DNA of 64,000 nucleotides from Paenibacillus sp. IHBB 10380 (GCF_000949425.1 NZ_CP010976.1:930001-994000), one strand, 5' to 3'; numbered from the stretch's first letter, positions 1 to 6,979 are shown. Translations and numbers: made by a program. The notes: generated by a model from the letters alone, not told the origin.

Positions 1-102
1 GCTGCACAGATCTCGATTCGTCAATCCTAACTCCACTAAGATCGAACTAAGGTTATTCTTTCTTATAGTTCCAAACAAACCTGGGTGGTGAAACGATAGT
101 GT

Positions 103-152
103 AACAAAAATCAGTCTAACACTGTAGCTTCGTGTTTTGACTGGTTTTTGTT
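103..152 (+). terminator. Hairpin, terminator-like
   Basis: AACAAAAATCAGTC at 103-116 pairs with GACTGGTTTTTGTT at 139-152, and the right arm ends in a T-run. This is the shape of an intrinsic terminator for whatever gene lies left of the window. No intact gene is seen in 1-1090. Confidence 0.5.
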
Positions 153-235
153 TATAAGGATTGAATCAATTAATCCAAAGTGGTCTTTTTATTTTGATAA
201 GGAAAATTGTTCTGAGGATTTTAGTATGGATTTAA

Positions 236-373
236 ATAAGCAGTAGAGTTGGCTCTGCTAAGTATGCATTCAATAAAACATGGAATAAGGGATCTTTCAG
301 TAAGAGAACAGATTACGTAATTTTTGATGAAATCTTAACTTTTAACGTGGGTGAATACTCTTTTGAAAAATAA
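236..373 (+). pseudogene. Orphan C-terminal coding fragment
   Basis: A short open frame without a start codon or ribosome binding site encodes about 45 residues including AFNKTWNKGSFSKRTDYV and ends at TAA 371-373. Codon content looks protein-like, so it may be the tail of a decayed gene. I do not recognise the family. A nearby ATG at 227 gives only six codons in another frame. Low confidence. Confidence 0.25.
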
Positions 374-420
374 CATTTACACATTGTTTCAATATTGGTT
401 GCAATATATTTAACGGAAGT

Positions 421-507
421 ATCGTACCTTGCTAGTATTGGCAGGGTATTTTATGTTCGAGAAGAATGAAGCATTAGACTGGATGCGTCATTAAGCTAAC
501 GGGCAGG
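421..507 (+). repeat. 5'-side cassette repeat, copy 1
   Basis: Positions 421-459 match 2187-2225 at 36 of 39 bases. The repeat folds as a hairpin (CCTTGCTA against TTGGCAGGG). It is followed at 491-507 by TTAAGCTAACGGGCAGG, a motif seen again in this region in both orientations. The order hairpin, then CTAACG-GCAGG, then gene is the same in both copies. The remaining bases up to 930 hold no gene I can support, only an ATTGTTG/CAACAAT inverted repeat near 744-772. Confidence 0.7.
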
Positions 508-929
508 CTTGCTTATATAAATTTATAACCTAAGATTATACCGTAAAATCAGGCTAACTGTAGCGGGTAGGATAGTTAAACTTGCTAAACCCTCAAACGG
601 ATTACATTTGTTATCTACCAAAAAATTAAGTAGAATTTATAATGGATCATTTGGTAAAGTGGATATTTGGTTATTGTCGATTGTCAACAATATAGTCCGA
701 TTAATTTCCTCTTAAATCGCGGTTTTTTTATTTTATCTGAACATATTGTTGTCAAATATTAATGTCAACAATGTGTTCCGTTTATTAAGAGGTGCTAAGA
801 ATATGTACTGATTCTCGTCCTTAGCAATGATTCGGTTGAGTGAGTACGTGTCCTTAACAAGGTAACATGTTTTCCCGTATCTCATATTCTTTCACAATTG
901 AATAGGGTATATAATGCGACACACCATAT

Positions 930-953
930 AAAAACCCTTGGTATACAAGGGTT
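930..953. repeat. AAAAACCCTTG hairpin, left copy
   Basis: AAAAACCCTTG (930-940) and CAAGGGTT (946-953) form a small hairpin. The same 24 bases with two changes occur at 15527-15550, next to the tRNA-Val gene beyond the integrase. They could be related terminators or remnants of attachment sites bounding the accessory region. No direct proof is visible. Confidence 0.4.
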
Positions 954-1029
954 GATGTCAATTTCTAAGATGTTTGTCCGGATTAGTTACTTTTTTATGT
1001 CATGGTTAGTTCAGACAGTGAGGTATGAT

Positions 1030-1059
1030 TTGACGAACAAATGATTCGTTTGTTACAAT
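1030..1059 (+). promoter_or_regulatory. Promoter of catB leader and gene
   Basis: A sigma-A type promoter is seen: -35 TTGACG (1030-1035), an 18-bp spacer and -10 TACAAT (1054-1059). The spacer contains AACAAA and TTTGTT as inverted halves, which could be an operator. The inferred start near 1066 precedes the leader peptide by about 25 bases. Confidence 0.65.
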
Positions 1060-1090
1060 GTCCCCATCAAATAGGAAAAGGATGAGGACG

Positions 1091-1144
1091 ATGGTTCGTC
1101 GTTTGAAACGGTTTAAGAATGTTGCTACTGCATTAAGCTTCTAA
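1091..1144 (+). CDS. Leader peptide of catB attenuator
   Basis: A 17-codon frame, MVRRLKRFKNVATALSF, has a good ribosome binding site (AAAGGATGAGG just upstream) and ends at TAA 1142-1144 inside the left arm of a perfect hairpin that precedes catB. Its end contains Ala-Thr-Ala-Leu-Ser, residues of the type that favour chloramphenicol-dependent stalling. Its start has Arg-x-Lys and Arg-x-Lys clusters like the basic motifs at which macrolides stall ribosomes. The layout matches known cat and erm translational attenuators. The function is inferred from position and sequence. Confidence 0.65.
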   Translation: MVRRLKRFKNVATALSF

Positions 1145-1178
1145 GTAAAAAAAGATTTATATTACTTAGAAGCGAGGG
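1137..1178 (+). promoter_or_regulatory. Translational attenuator hairpin of catB
   Basis: GCTTCTAAGTAA (1137-1148) and TTACTTAGAAGC (1162-1173) are a perfect 12-bp inverted repeat with a 13-base loop. The catB Shine-Dalgarno GAGGG (1174-1178) abuts the right arm, and the leader stop codon lies in the left arm. A ribosome stalled late in the leader would open the stem and free the catB start, as in cat-86 and erm genes. Confidence 0.75.
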
Positions 1179-1184
1179 AAAAGA

Positions 1185-1856
1185 ATGAAACAACATCAGT
1201 TTAACCACTGGTCTGAAATTAAGTATCTAAAGGATATTGTCACCAACCCAATGATTGAAGTAGGGGAATACTCCTACTACTCTGGTTATTACGATAATCA
1301 TGATTTTGAAGATGGGTGCGTTAGATATCTTTGGGGAGATGAAAAATCAAGAAAGTTATTTAACCCCATCGAAGACCATGGTTGGCATTTAGATAAATTG
1401 ATTATAGGAAATTACGTATGCATTGCAAGTGGTGTAATTATTTTAATGGGTGGAAATCATAATCATCATCCTGAATGGATTACCGTGTATCCGTTTGTGG
1501 AGCAGATTGAAACTTCTTACGAACCAAAAGGGGATACAATCATCGAAAGTGATGCCTGGATTGGCATGGATGCAATGATTATGCCCGGTGTGAAAATAGG
1601 TGAAGGTGCCATTGTTGCGGCTGGATCGGTTGTTGTAAAAGGTGTCCCACCATATACGATAGTAGGCGGCAACCCTGCTAAAGAGATAAAGAAACGCTTT
1701 CCAGACAAAGAAATCGAAAAGTTAAAGGAAATGCGTTGGTTCGATTGGGAACGTGAGAAAATTGAACGAGCCAGTCATATCTTCTCAAGTTCTTCTATTA
1801 ATCAATTATATGACTTTTATCAAAGGGAAATAAAACTATATGATCACCTCTTTTAA
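1185..1856 (+). CDS. catB: Type B chloramphenicol/xenobiotic acetyltransferase
   Basis: This 223-residue cytoplasmic enzyme would transfer acetyl from acetyl-CoA to chloramphenicol or a related hydroxylated drug. It has the left-handed beta-helix hexapeptide pattern (IGNYVCIASG, AWIGMDAMIMPGVKIGEG, IVAAGSVVVKG) and the CatB/Vat signature YSYYSGYY near residues 30-36. The catalytic His lies in NHNHHPEW (about residue 94), and IVGGNPAKEIKKRF near 160-175 lies in the CoA-binding region. Length is near the family's usual 210, with a small insertion around residues 50-65. A preceding leader peptide and hairpin suggest drug-inducible translation. It sits alone, flanked by the repeats of this region, as expected for a transferred cassette. 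Whether the substrate is chloramphenicol or a streptogramin cannot be told from sequence alone. Confidence 0.88.
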   Translation: MKQHQFNHWSEIKYLKDIVTNPMIEVGEYSYYSGYYDNHDFEDGCVRYLWGDEKSRKLFNPIEDHGWHLDKLIIGNYVCIASGVIILMGGNHNHHPEWITVYPFVEQIETSYEPKGDTIIESDAWIGMDAMIMPGVKIGEGAIVAAGSVVVKGVPPYTIVGGNPAKEIKKRFPDKEIEKLKEMRWFDWEREKIERASHIFSSSSINQLYDFYQREIKLYDHLF

Positions 1857-2030
1857 TAAAAACAACTCGAATGCACGGATGACACGGAACAAGAACTTGG
1901 AACAAGTGAAGTAATAAAAACAATTTAAGCTATTAATGACTATGCTGATCTTATTCCTCTTTGCACAGAATGGTTGATGTACAGTTTGGCGTTCAATAAG
2001 TGAATTATGGATTAATCTAATCACAAATTA

Positions 2031-2160
2031 TTCAACTAACGGGACACGATAGTTCAAAGGAGAGACCACAGAGGCATAACGCCAATGTGGTCTTTCTTTG
2101 ATTCCTATTAATTCAAACTGAGCAAAGCCTTCTACGTTCGAATCCTTGCTCGCTCAGGAT
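2031..2160 (+). repeat. 3'-side cassette repeat, copy A
   Basis: CTAACGGGACACGATAG (2036-2052) is followed by a hairpin, GAGACCACA (2062-2070) with TGTGGTCTT (2086-2094), loop GAGGCATAACGCCAA, and a T-rich tail, so it can act as a terminator. The copy continues to about 2160 with sequence shared with copy B at 3235-3338. It lies downstream of catB. Confidence 0.75.
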
Positions 2161-2186
2161 TATACTGATTTACATTATACATAAGC

Positions 2187-2254
2187 ATCGTACCTTGCCA
2201 GTTTTGGCAGGGTAGTTTATGTTCGTGATTCAACTAACGTGCAGGTTAGTTGAA
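2187..2254 (+). repeat. 5'-side cassette repeat, copy 2
   Basis: This is the second copy of the 39-base element at 421-459, with stem CCTTGCCA and TGGCAGGG. It runs directly into a perfect 10-bp inverted repeat, TTCAACTAAC (2229-2238) and GTTAGTTGAA (2245-2254), loop GTGCAG. The latter is a palindromic version of the CTAACG motif. It precedes the ATP-grasp gene by about 75 bases. Confidence 0.75.
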
Positions 2255-2331
2255 TAAAAACATTCATTTGTGTTAACCTTAGCTGATTATGGATGAAGAT
2301 TAGATTTAGCTGTAGAAAGGCGTGTGCTTAA

Positions 2332-3156
2332 ATGAAAACACTATTATTTGTCACGGATCTGTATTATCAAGCAAATGGGCGAACTTATTATGAGGAAGAT
2401 TTGTTTCTAACTTCCCAACTTAGAGAGTCATTTGCACTTACTATTTGTCACCCACAAGACATTCACGCTTTTGAGGAAAAGCATGAGCTAATTGTTTTCA
2501 GAAACGCTGGACCCATTGTTAATTTCAAGGACAAATACTTGTCTCTTCGCGAAAGAGTGATCGCAAATAAATATAAAACATATAATTCGTTTAATGGTAA
2601 GGGAGATATGAACGGTAAGGATTACCTCTTAGAGCTTACGAAGGCTGGATATCCCGTCATACCTACAATTGATGACATCGAATTAATTGAGAAGTTACCA
2701 GATGTTGAGACTTATGTTTCTAAACCGAAGGATGGTGCTGACTCAATAGGCTTCGAGCTTATATCTAAAAATGATCTAACATCCAAATTTGATGCAAATG
2801 TACGGAATGTCTTGATTCAGCCTTTAATTGATTTCGACTATGAAGTATCGTTTTATTTTATCGATCATGAGTTTCAATATGCATTGTATGCATCAGACAA
2901 AAAGAAGAGATGGATCTTATCAGAGTTTGTCCCGACTAAGGAAGATTTGAAATTTGCAAATCAGTTTATTGAGTGGAACAACCTTAATTGGGGGATACAA
3001 CGTGTTGATGCATGCCGAACTACACAAGGAGAGCTTCTGTTGGTCGAACTTGAAGATTTAAATCCATATCTCTCTCTATTGGAATTAAAACCAGAACTGC
3101 GTCAAAGGTTCATTGAAAACATGAAAAATTCGTTACAAAAAGCTCTCCAGTCCTAA
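2332..3156 (+). CDS. ATP-grasp domain protein, function unknown
   Basis: The 274-residue protein has an ATP-grasp layout. An N-terminal alpha/beta part ends in VFRNAGPIVNFKDKY. The central strand YVSKPKDGADSIGFELI (about 128-144) carries the ATP-binding Lys and glycine-containing loop. QPLIDFDYEVSFYFID and the late acidic/Asn block ELLLVELEDLNPYLSL (about 233-248) are the usual metal-binding positions. This resembles RimK/glutathione-synthetase-like ligases that join an acid to an amine, but the substrate is unknown. It is a single gene bounded by regional repeats on both sides. The start ATG has only a modest ribosome binding site (GAAAGG, 13 bases upstream). Confidence 0.7.
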   Translation: MKTLLFVTDLYYQANGRTYYEEDLFLTSQLRESFALTICHPQDIHAFEEKHELIVFRNAGPIVNFKDKYLSLRERVIANKYKTYNSFNGKGDMNGKDYLLELTKAGYPVIPTIDDIELIEKLPDVETYVSKPKDGADSIGFELISKNDLTSKFDANVRNVLIQPLIDFDYEVSFYFIDHEFQYALYASDKKKRWILSEFVPTKEDLKFANQFIEWNNLNWGIQRVDACRTTQGELLLVELEDLNPYLSLLELKPELRQRFIENMKNSLQKALQS

Positions 3157-3205
3157 CTCATCGTAGACATCAATACGAACATTGTTAGGCGAATCGATAC
3201 TTTGC

Positions 3206-3338
3206 ATTAAGCTAACGAGGAGCGATTTTGCATAGGAGAGACCACAGAGGCATAACGCCATTGTGGTCTTTCTTTGATTCCTATTAATGCATTACTGAGC
3301 CAAAGCCTTCTACGTTCTAATCCTAGCTCGCTTAGGAT
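3206..3338 (+). repeat. 3'-side cassette repeat, copy B
   Basis: TTAAGCTAACG (3207-3217) leads into GAGACCACA/TGTGGTCTT with the same loop core GAGGCATAACGCCA, followed by about 75 bases nearly identical to those after copy A, up to TTCTACGTTC and a shared hairpin-like tail. It follows the ATP-grasp gene by about 50 bases. The bases from 3340 to 3510 hold no supported gene; a short open frame across the repeat is probably chance. Confidence 0.75.
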
Positions 3339-3510
3339 CGTTAGACTGTCCCACGCAACTCCCGGTAATTTGTTACATGGATACTTACGGTTTCATAGGT
3401 TTTTTATGCTAGTTGATCAGTATACTAAGATCAATGTTTTCACACTAGTCATTCCTTCGGAGTGGTCCTTCTAAAGTAAATATAAAATGTGCTATTTGTA
3501 AGCATAGAAA

Positions 3511-3576
3511 AAGGCGAGAACGATACGCACGGCTGCATAAATGCGGCGTTGAACTGGGCGTAACCATTCTCGCCTT
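3511..3576 (-). terminator. Terminator of His-rich gene
   Basis: AAGGCGAGAA (3511-3520) pairs with TTCTCGCCTT (3567-3576) around a 46-base loop. On the minus strand the stem is followed by a T-run, placing it just after the His-rich gene. Confidence 0.5.
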
Positions 3577-3601
3577 AAATTTTTGTTATACTTTTTTAAT
3601 A

Positions 3602-3802
3602 TTATCGTTGAGGGGTATTTTGCTCTCTCATCATGTGGTGATAGTGATAATGATGGTGATGATGGACGATGTGCTGACCATGTGGGTGACCGGAGGTATG
3701 ATGATAGGGATGATGTGTATGTTCATGGCCGTGATGATAATAGGATTGGGGATCGGGATCCCTTTGTTGAGATCCTTGAACGTTATAGTTTTCTTGACTC
3801 AT
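3602..3802 (-). CDS. Histidine-rich small protein
   Basis: The 66-residue peptide contains about 22 His, mostly in its second half (for example HIVHHHHHYHYHHMM), with Gln, Tyr and Pro between. Such peptides bind Ni, Zn or Co, and some His-rich proteins occur on spores. The function here is not known. A good ribosome binding site (AAAGGAG, 7 bases before ATG at 3802) and a terminator downstream support a real gene. The opposite strand is also open over most of this stretch, giving Asp-rich or Met-rich shadows that are rejected. There is no signal peptide or membrane segment. Confidence 0.65.
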   Translation of the reverse strand: MSQENYNVQGSQQRDPDPQSYYHHGHEHTHHPYHHTSGHPHGQHIVHHHHHYHYHHMMREQNTPQR

Positions 3803-3889
3803 TGATTTTCTCCTTTCGTCTTTTGGTTAATTCATATTATGTTTACGAATGATTAGTGACACTTGACCTAAATAAATTGGGCTACCTAT

Positions 3890-3912
3890 AGTCGCCAATA
3901 GGCGGCTTTTTT
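3890..3912 (+). terminator. Rho-independent terminator
   Basis: AGTCGCC, loop AATA and GGCGGCT form a 7-bp stem followed by a T-run. It ends no obvious plus-strand gene and may be left from a lost cassette. Confidence 0.55.
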
Positions 3913-3959
3913 AATTATTCTGAGTACATGTGATAATAAAGGAAATGGAGGTGCTTGTA

Positions 3960-4064
3960 TTGATCGAACAGAATAATGACGTCAGACTTGCAGAAATACT
4001 AATTGAACACGGGAAAAGCGAATGCCCTAATGGATTTTTCTTTTATCTTCACGACACTGGATAA
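3960..4064 (+). CDS. Small hypothetical protein (34 aa)
   Basis: A TTG start at 3960 sits 8 bases after a strong GGAGG (3947-3951). The peptide includes NDVRLAEILIEHGKSECPNG and ends at TAA 4062-4064. An ATG at 3945 is in frame and would add five residues, but it overlaps the ribosome binding site. I do not recognise the family. The peptide has no membrane segment and could also be the front end of a truncated gene. Confidence 0.4.
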   Translation: MIEQNNDVRLAEILIEHGKSECPNGFFFYLHDTG

Positions 4065-4103
4065 GCTAATTTAAGGAGCGTGTGTTCTTATTGAATAAAA
4101 TGC

Positions 4104-4217
4104 TTGGTGAAGGGCAGGGGATTTCATGACGGTGCCGTAGCGTCGGCGTGTGAGTCTGTTTGCGATTACCTATATGGAAAACCTACTCAACACAAAAAGT
4201 GTGTCTATGGACATTAG
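4104..4217 (+). pseudogene. Orphan coding fragment
   Basis: A frame without a proper start encodes about 37 residues, including GRGFHDGAVASACESVCDY and then LYGKPTQHKKCVYGH before the stop at 4215-4217. The composition is protein-like, but no promoter or ribosome binding site is evident, so it is probably the tail of a broken gene. Family not recognised. From 4218 to 4440 I see no gene. Confidence 0.3.
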
Positions 4218-4440
4218 AATGATACCCATTATTGAGATAAATACATCAATCTACAATCTTTACAGTAATAGCGTACTAAGCCCGTATAAAATGAATGTCG
4301 TTATACATATAACGAATCTATATCAGTAAGATATCAGCACCTATAGAGGGTCGCTTTTCTCATGTTCAGGAAAAGTTTCGTTAGCACAAACACATTAAAT
4401 AGAGAGGGAGTTACACAGTTGGGGCGTAAAAGAGATCCCA

Positions 4441-4479
4441 AACGAGCCCTACTGACTTCGGTTGGTGGGCTTGTTTTTG
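4441..4479 (+). terminator. Rho-independent terminator
   Basis: AACGAGCCC (4441-4449) pairs with GGGCTTGTT (4467-4475), followed by TTTTG. It lies in a gene-poor gap before the YjcZ peptide, another possible leftover of a lost gene. Confidence 0.6.
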
Positions 4480-4617
4480 TTTAGGTAAGGAAAATTTTCC
4501 TGAGCAAATAATTATAACGCGGCATGAAGGCCTGAATCTTCTTTACCATTAAACCCAATCTCCCTTTTAAGTATTTACATATAGTAATCTGTACCCGATT
4601 GGAAAGGAGGAATTACT

Positions 4618-4731
4618 ATGGGAGAAGCTGTTGGAGGATACAGCAGAGGTTGTGGTGTTGGTGGAAGTACAGGGGCAATTTTAGTTCTGTTCATTTTGTT
4701 GGTTATCATTACTAGTGCGTTCTGTTACTAA
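4618..4731 (+). CDS. YjcZ-family sporulation peptide
   Basis: The 37-residue peptide has a Gly-rich N-terminus with YSRGCGVGGS followed by one hydrophobic helix, ILVLFILLVIITSAF. This is the typical plan of YjcZ-type sporulation/spore-coat peptides of Bacillales, usually 30-50 residues. The ribosome binding site AAAGGAGG lies 7 bases before ATG. A decayed second copy with matching upstream sequence follows at 4985-5172. Copy C of the hairpin repeat is downstream. Confidence 0.75.
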   Translation: MGEAVGGYSRGCGVGGSTGAILVLFILLVIITSAFCY

Positions 4732-4767
4732 ACTAATGTGTATTCTTAAATAACCTCATACGATACA

Positions 4768-4835
4768 AGAGACCACAGAGGCATAACGCCAATGTGGTCT
4801 TATTTGATTTTTATTTATATTAAGCTAGCGGAGCT
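4768..4835 (+). repeat. Cassette repeat, copy C
   Basis: GAGACCACA (4769-4777) and TGTGGTCTT (4793-4801) with loop GAGGCATAACGCCAA repeat the hairpin of copies A and B. It is followed by TTAAGCTAGCGG near 4821, a variant of the 5'-side motif. It separates the intact YjcZ gene from its decayed copy. Confidence 0.7.
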
Positions 4836-4859
4836 TTTATCTATTTTTGTTATTCTTGA

Positions 4860-4888
4860 AAAGATCTTGCTAGCAGGGTCTTTTTTAT
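4860..4888 (+). terminator. Rho-independent terminator
   Basis: GATCTTGC and GCAGGGTC pair (one G-U) around TA, followed by TTTTTT. It precedes the decayed YjcZ copy. Confidence 0.5.
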
Positions 4889-4984
4889 TTGGGAATGATA
4901 AATTTCCCTTGCCATTAAACTCAATCTTTATTTTATATTTTCACATATAGTAAGGTGTACTCAATTGAAAATAGAGGAATTACT

Positions 4985-5172
4985 ACGGGAGAAATTGCTG
5001 GAGGTTACGGCAGAGGGCCTCCGCTTCCGTAATCTTGGTTCTGTTCGTCCTGTTGGTAATTATCTCATCCGATTTGAGTACACTAACTCATTACTTGTTC
5101 GTAGCTATTGGTATAATTCTTGGACTCGCAGTCAGCATAGTGTCGCGCTTTCGTAGCCCTAAAAATAACTGA
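4985..5172 (+). pseudogene. Decayed second yjcZ copy
   Basis: Upstream bases (including TTTTCACATATAGTAA and GAGGAATTACTA) match those before the intact gene at 4618, but the start codon is ACG (4985-4987). The first frame reads TGEIAGGYGRG and then stops at 5030-5032. The hydrophobic stretch ILVLFVLLVIIS continues in another frame, which runs to TGA at 5170-5172 with a second hydrophobic segment and the basic tail RFRSPKNN. One start mutation and at least one frameshift therefore separate it from a working gene. Confidence 0.65.
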
Positions 5173-5255
5173 TTAATGACGGGTAGATTAGTGGATAATG
5201 CTCATTAAAATAAACAAGCTGGCTTCAGTGAAGTTTCTAAACTAACAAGTAATCG

Positions 5256-5287
5256 AGGGCACGGGGTTTCCCCTGCGCCCTGCTTTT
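5256..5287 (+). terminator. Strong GC hairpin, terminator-like
   Basis: AGGGCACGGGG (5256-5266) and CCCCTGCGCCCT (5270-5281) flank TTT and are followed by GCTTTTCC. It may end plus-strand transcription from the YjcZ copy and, less well, the minus-strand gene at 5315. Confidence 0.6.
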
Positions 5288-5314
5288 CCTCACTAGTAGA
5301 TGTCTAGTATCTGT

Positions 5315-5554
5315 TTATTCTGTTCGGTGTGTGTCGTTGTCGTTATCTTCAGTAGCTTTAGCCACTTTATTGCCCAACGAAGCGCCTACGATGCCACCTA
5401 CGACGGTTCCAACAGGACCCAAAGCGGAACCCACGACAGCGCCCACAGCACCACCACCCGCGGTTCCTACAGTTTCTCCAGCGCCAAAGCCATCCGTATT
5501 GGTCGTGTTACGGTCAGAACCATCTTTTCGATTGTTGTCATTATTTTTAGTCAT
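5315..5554 (-). CDS. Glycine-zipper domain protein
   Basis: The 79-residue protein has a polar N-terminus (KNNDNNRKDGSDRNTTNTD), a central Gly/Ala-rich hydrophobic stretch with GxxxG spacing (residues about 25-65, e.g. GGGAVGAVVGSALGPVG), and an acidic tail. This is the glycine-zipper 2TM-like pattern found in small membrane-associated or spore proteins. The ribosome binding site GAGGGAGTGAG lies about 6 bases before ATG. No partner is evident; the exact role is unknown. Confidence 0.7.
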   Translation of the reverse strand: MTKNNDNNRKDGSDRNTTNTDGFGAGETVGTAGGGAVGAVVGSALGPVGTVVGGIVGASLGNKVAKATEDNDNDTHRTE

Positions 5555-5684
5555 CTAATCTCACTCCCTCGTTTTATGAATGCTGCTCCTTATGGTGCAG
5601 TCCCAAAATATATCTTGCCCTAACCAGTCTGAAAGGATTCTTAATTATAAATCCACGGGAATGTAGATGCGGATATTATTCACA

Positions 5685-5714
5685 TTGACTTAAGAACATT
5701 AGTTCGTACATAAT
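5685..5714 (+). promoter_or_regulatory. Promoter with LexA-like (SOS) box
   Basis: -35 TTGACT (5685-5690) and -10 CATAAT (5709-5714) are 18 bp apart. Between them AGAACATTAGTTCG (5693-5706) carries GAAC-N4-GTTC, the core of the Bacillus LexA operator (CGAACRNRYGTTYG), with three mismatches to the full consensus. The position between the promoter boxes suits repression. Confidence 0.55.
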
Positions 5715-5746
5715 ACAAACAAACGTTCTTATTAGGAGTGAATAAC

Positions 5747-5947
5747 ATGCCAGTGAAGTATCTTGAGAAAATCATCGAAATCATGTATCAATCAGGAAAA
5801 ATCACGCAGCGGCGTATTGAAGTGAATAGTATCCATAACGGATTGATTAGAGCTACCTGTCTAATGACTGGATCACCACGCACATTCCGTATCGATAACA
5901 TATTGGCATGGCAAGCTCCAAGAACAGCAGTACGGGAGGCAGTCTAA
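5747..5947 (+). CDS. Small WYL-like protein
   Basis: This 66-residue protein resembles a shortened WYL domain (KYLEKIIEIMYQSGKITQRR, then GLIRATCLMTGSPRTFRID and NILAW), a fold that senses ligands or nucleic acids in transcription factors. ATG 5747 lies 8 bases after AGGAG, so the in-frame GTG at 5738, inside that site, is less likely. The stop overlaps the next start as TAATG, implying translational coupling with the HTH gene. A LexA-like box in the promoter suggests SOS control. No catalytic residues are expected. Confidence 0.6.
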   Translation: MPVKYLEKIIEIMYQSGKITQRRIEVNSIHNGLIRATCLMTGSPRTFRIDNILAWQAPRTAVREAV

Positions 5948-6228
5948 TGCTAGCTGATGCGGAGCGTAAGCTATTAAGGGTGCTATATAACTATTGTAGG
6001 CGGCACAATGTAATTCCGACCATGGGAGATTTGGAACGACTGACAGGCAGGAATATGAACAGCGTACGGGAAAGTCTGAACGAGTTGGAGAGTCTGAACT
6101 ACATCTTTTGGGAAGACAAAGCTTCAATGAGTTCAATTCAGATTATAGAAGGATGGGAGAGAGAGAAGAGTAAACCTGCAACTCCTCTGGCATCAAAGGA
6201 CAACACCAATTATTGGGTGGAACATTGA
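5947..6228 (+). CDS. LexA-type winged-helix DNA-binding protein
   Basis: The 93-residue protein has a winged helix over residues about 5-60 (AERKLLRVLYNYCRRHNV, IPTMGDLERLTGRNMNSV, RESLNELESLNYI), resembling the N-terminal domain of LexA. There is no C-terminal protease domain. ATG 5947 overlaps the preceding stop and has GGGAGG 7 bases upstream; an upstream in-frame ATG at 5908 would overlap the previous gene more and lacks such a site. With its neighbour it may form a small SOS-responsive regulatory pair. The target is unknown. Confidence 0.65.
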   Translation: MLADAERKLLRVLYNYCRRHNVIPTMGDLERLTGRNMNSVRESLNELESLNYIFWEDKASMSSIQIIEGWEREKSKPATPLASKDNTNYWVEH

Positions 6229-6237
6229 AAGTCAAAG

Positions 6238-6270
6238 AAGACCACAAGGGATTATCTCCGATGTGGTCTT
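6238..6270 (+). terminator. Terminator related to the GACCACA repeat
   Basis: AAGACCACA (6238-6246) pairs with TGTGGTCTT (6262-6270), followed by GCTTT. The stem is the same as in the regional repeat, but the loop differs (AGGGATTATCTCCGA). Confidence 0.7.
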
Positions 6271-6332
6271 GCTTTAAGTTACCCTCTGACTTCGTTTTGC
6301 AGCTATATGTAATTCTTCCTTAATGTTCATGA

Positions 6333-6872
6333 TTATTTATCCTTAAATTTAGTGCGAACTTCATCAAAGGATTGTTTCATTTGCTCATCTGTTTCCGTTG
6401 AGATAAACCCCCACCCAAATTTATCATCCATTATCAAAGCGATAAATTCTTTGTCTCCGTCACCTCGCATGAGAGTTAAGGTCCCTTTTTTACCAGCACT
6501 TTCATAGTCAGTTGTTTCAACCACTCTCGGATTTAAAAACATCTTATTTTTTTCGGTGACCATCGAAATGGTAAACTCAAGTATTTGTTTAGTGTCAGGG
6601 TGAACTTTTTCATCGACAAACTTCTTCTTCGCATCAAGATCAGTTCCATTCAGGTAAGTATTTACGTATTCAATAGATAATTTCTCCCCAGGTGTTAGTT
6701 CTTTTTCCTTTTCAGGTTCAACGGTTGGCTCGGATTTTTCCACTGGAGTTTGCGTTCCTTCGACTTGGGGAGTGGTTGCAGTCTCATTCGTTAACACGTT
6801 ATTTGAGTTGTTGTTACACCCTGCTAAAAGTACGAACGTTAACATTAGAGAAAATATAATAGCTTTCTTCAA
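6333..6872 (-). CDS. Putative lipoprotein
   Basis: The 179-residue protein starts at TTG 6872 with GGAGGG about 10 bases upstream. A lipoprotein signal peptide (KKAIIFSLMLTFVLLAGC, Cys at about 19) is followed by a Thr/Glu/Pro-rich linker (residues about 25-62) and a compact domain (ELTPGEKLSIEYVNTYLNG to the end) rich in charged residues. It should be anchored on the outer face of the membrane. The domain is not one I can name; NTF2-like folds are possible for such lipoproteins. No operon partner. Confidence 0.7.
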   Translation of the reverse strand: MKKAIIFSLMLTFVLLAGCNNNSNNVLTNETATTPQVEGTQTPVEKSEPTVEPEKEKELTPGEKLSIEYVNTYLNGTDLDAKKKFVDEKVHPDTKQILEFTISMVTEKNKMFLNPRVVETTDYESAGKKGTLTLMRGDGDKEFIALIMDDKFGWGFISTETDEQMKQSFDEVRTKFKDK

Positions 6873-6979
6873 TAAGTGGTACCCTCCTTTATTTTCTAAA
6901 CTATTTTGATATGTCTACCAAAAAAATGTAGGGATAGCTCTTTCAGAACTAAGAAAATATCGCGACGTGAAAAGCATTT

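Noticed and set aside
3172..3222. Integron attC site suggested by GTTAGGC near 3184 and GCTAACG at 3211
   Set aside because: The second element does not fit the inverse core RYYYAAC and no paired inner boxes are seen; kept only as part of the cassette-like repeat finding.
3274..3474. 66-residue plus-strand frame
   Set aside because: It begins inside the repeat copy B, has no ribosome site and no protein-like pattern.
3583..3852. Plus-strand open frames over the His-rich gene
   Set aside because: They are antisense to His codons (giving Asp- or Met-rich products) and lack a ribosome site; the minus-strand gene has one.
5300..5623. Plus-strand frames over the glycine-zipper gene
   Set aside because: No ribosome site, and biased composition caused by the opposite-strand Gly/Ala repeats.
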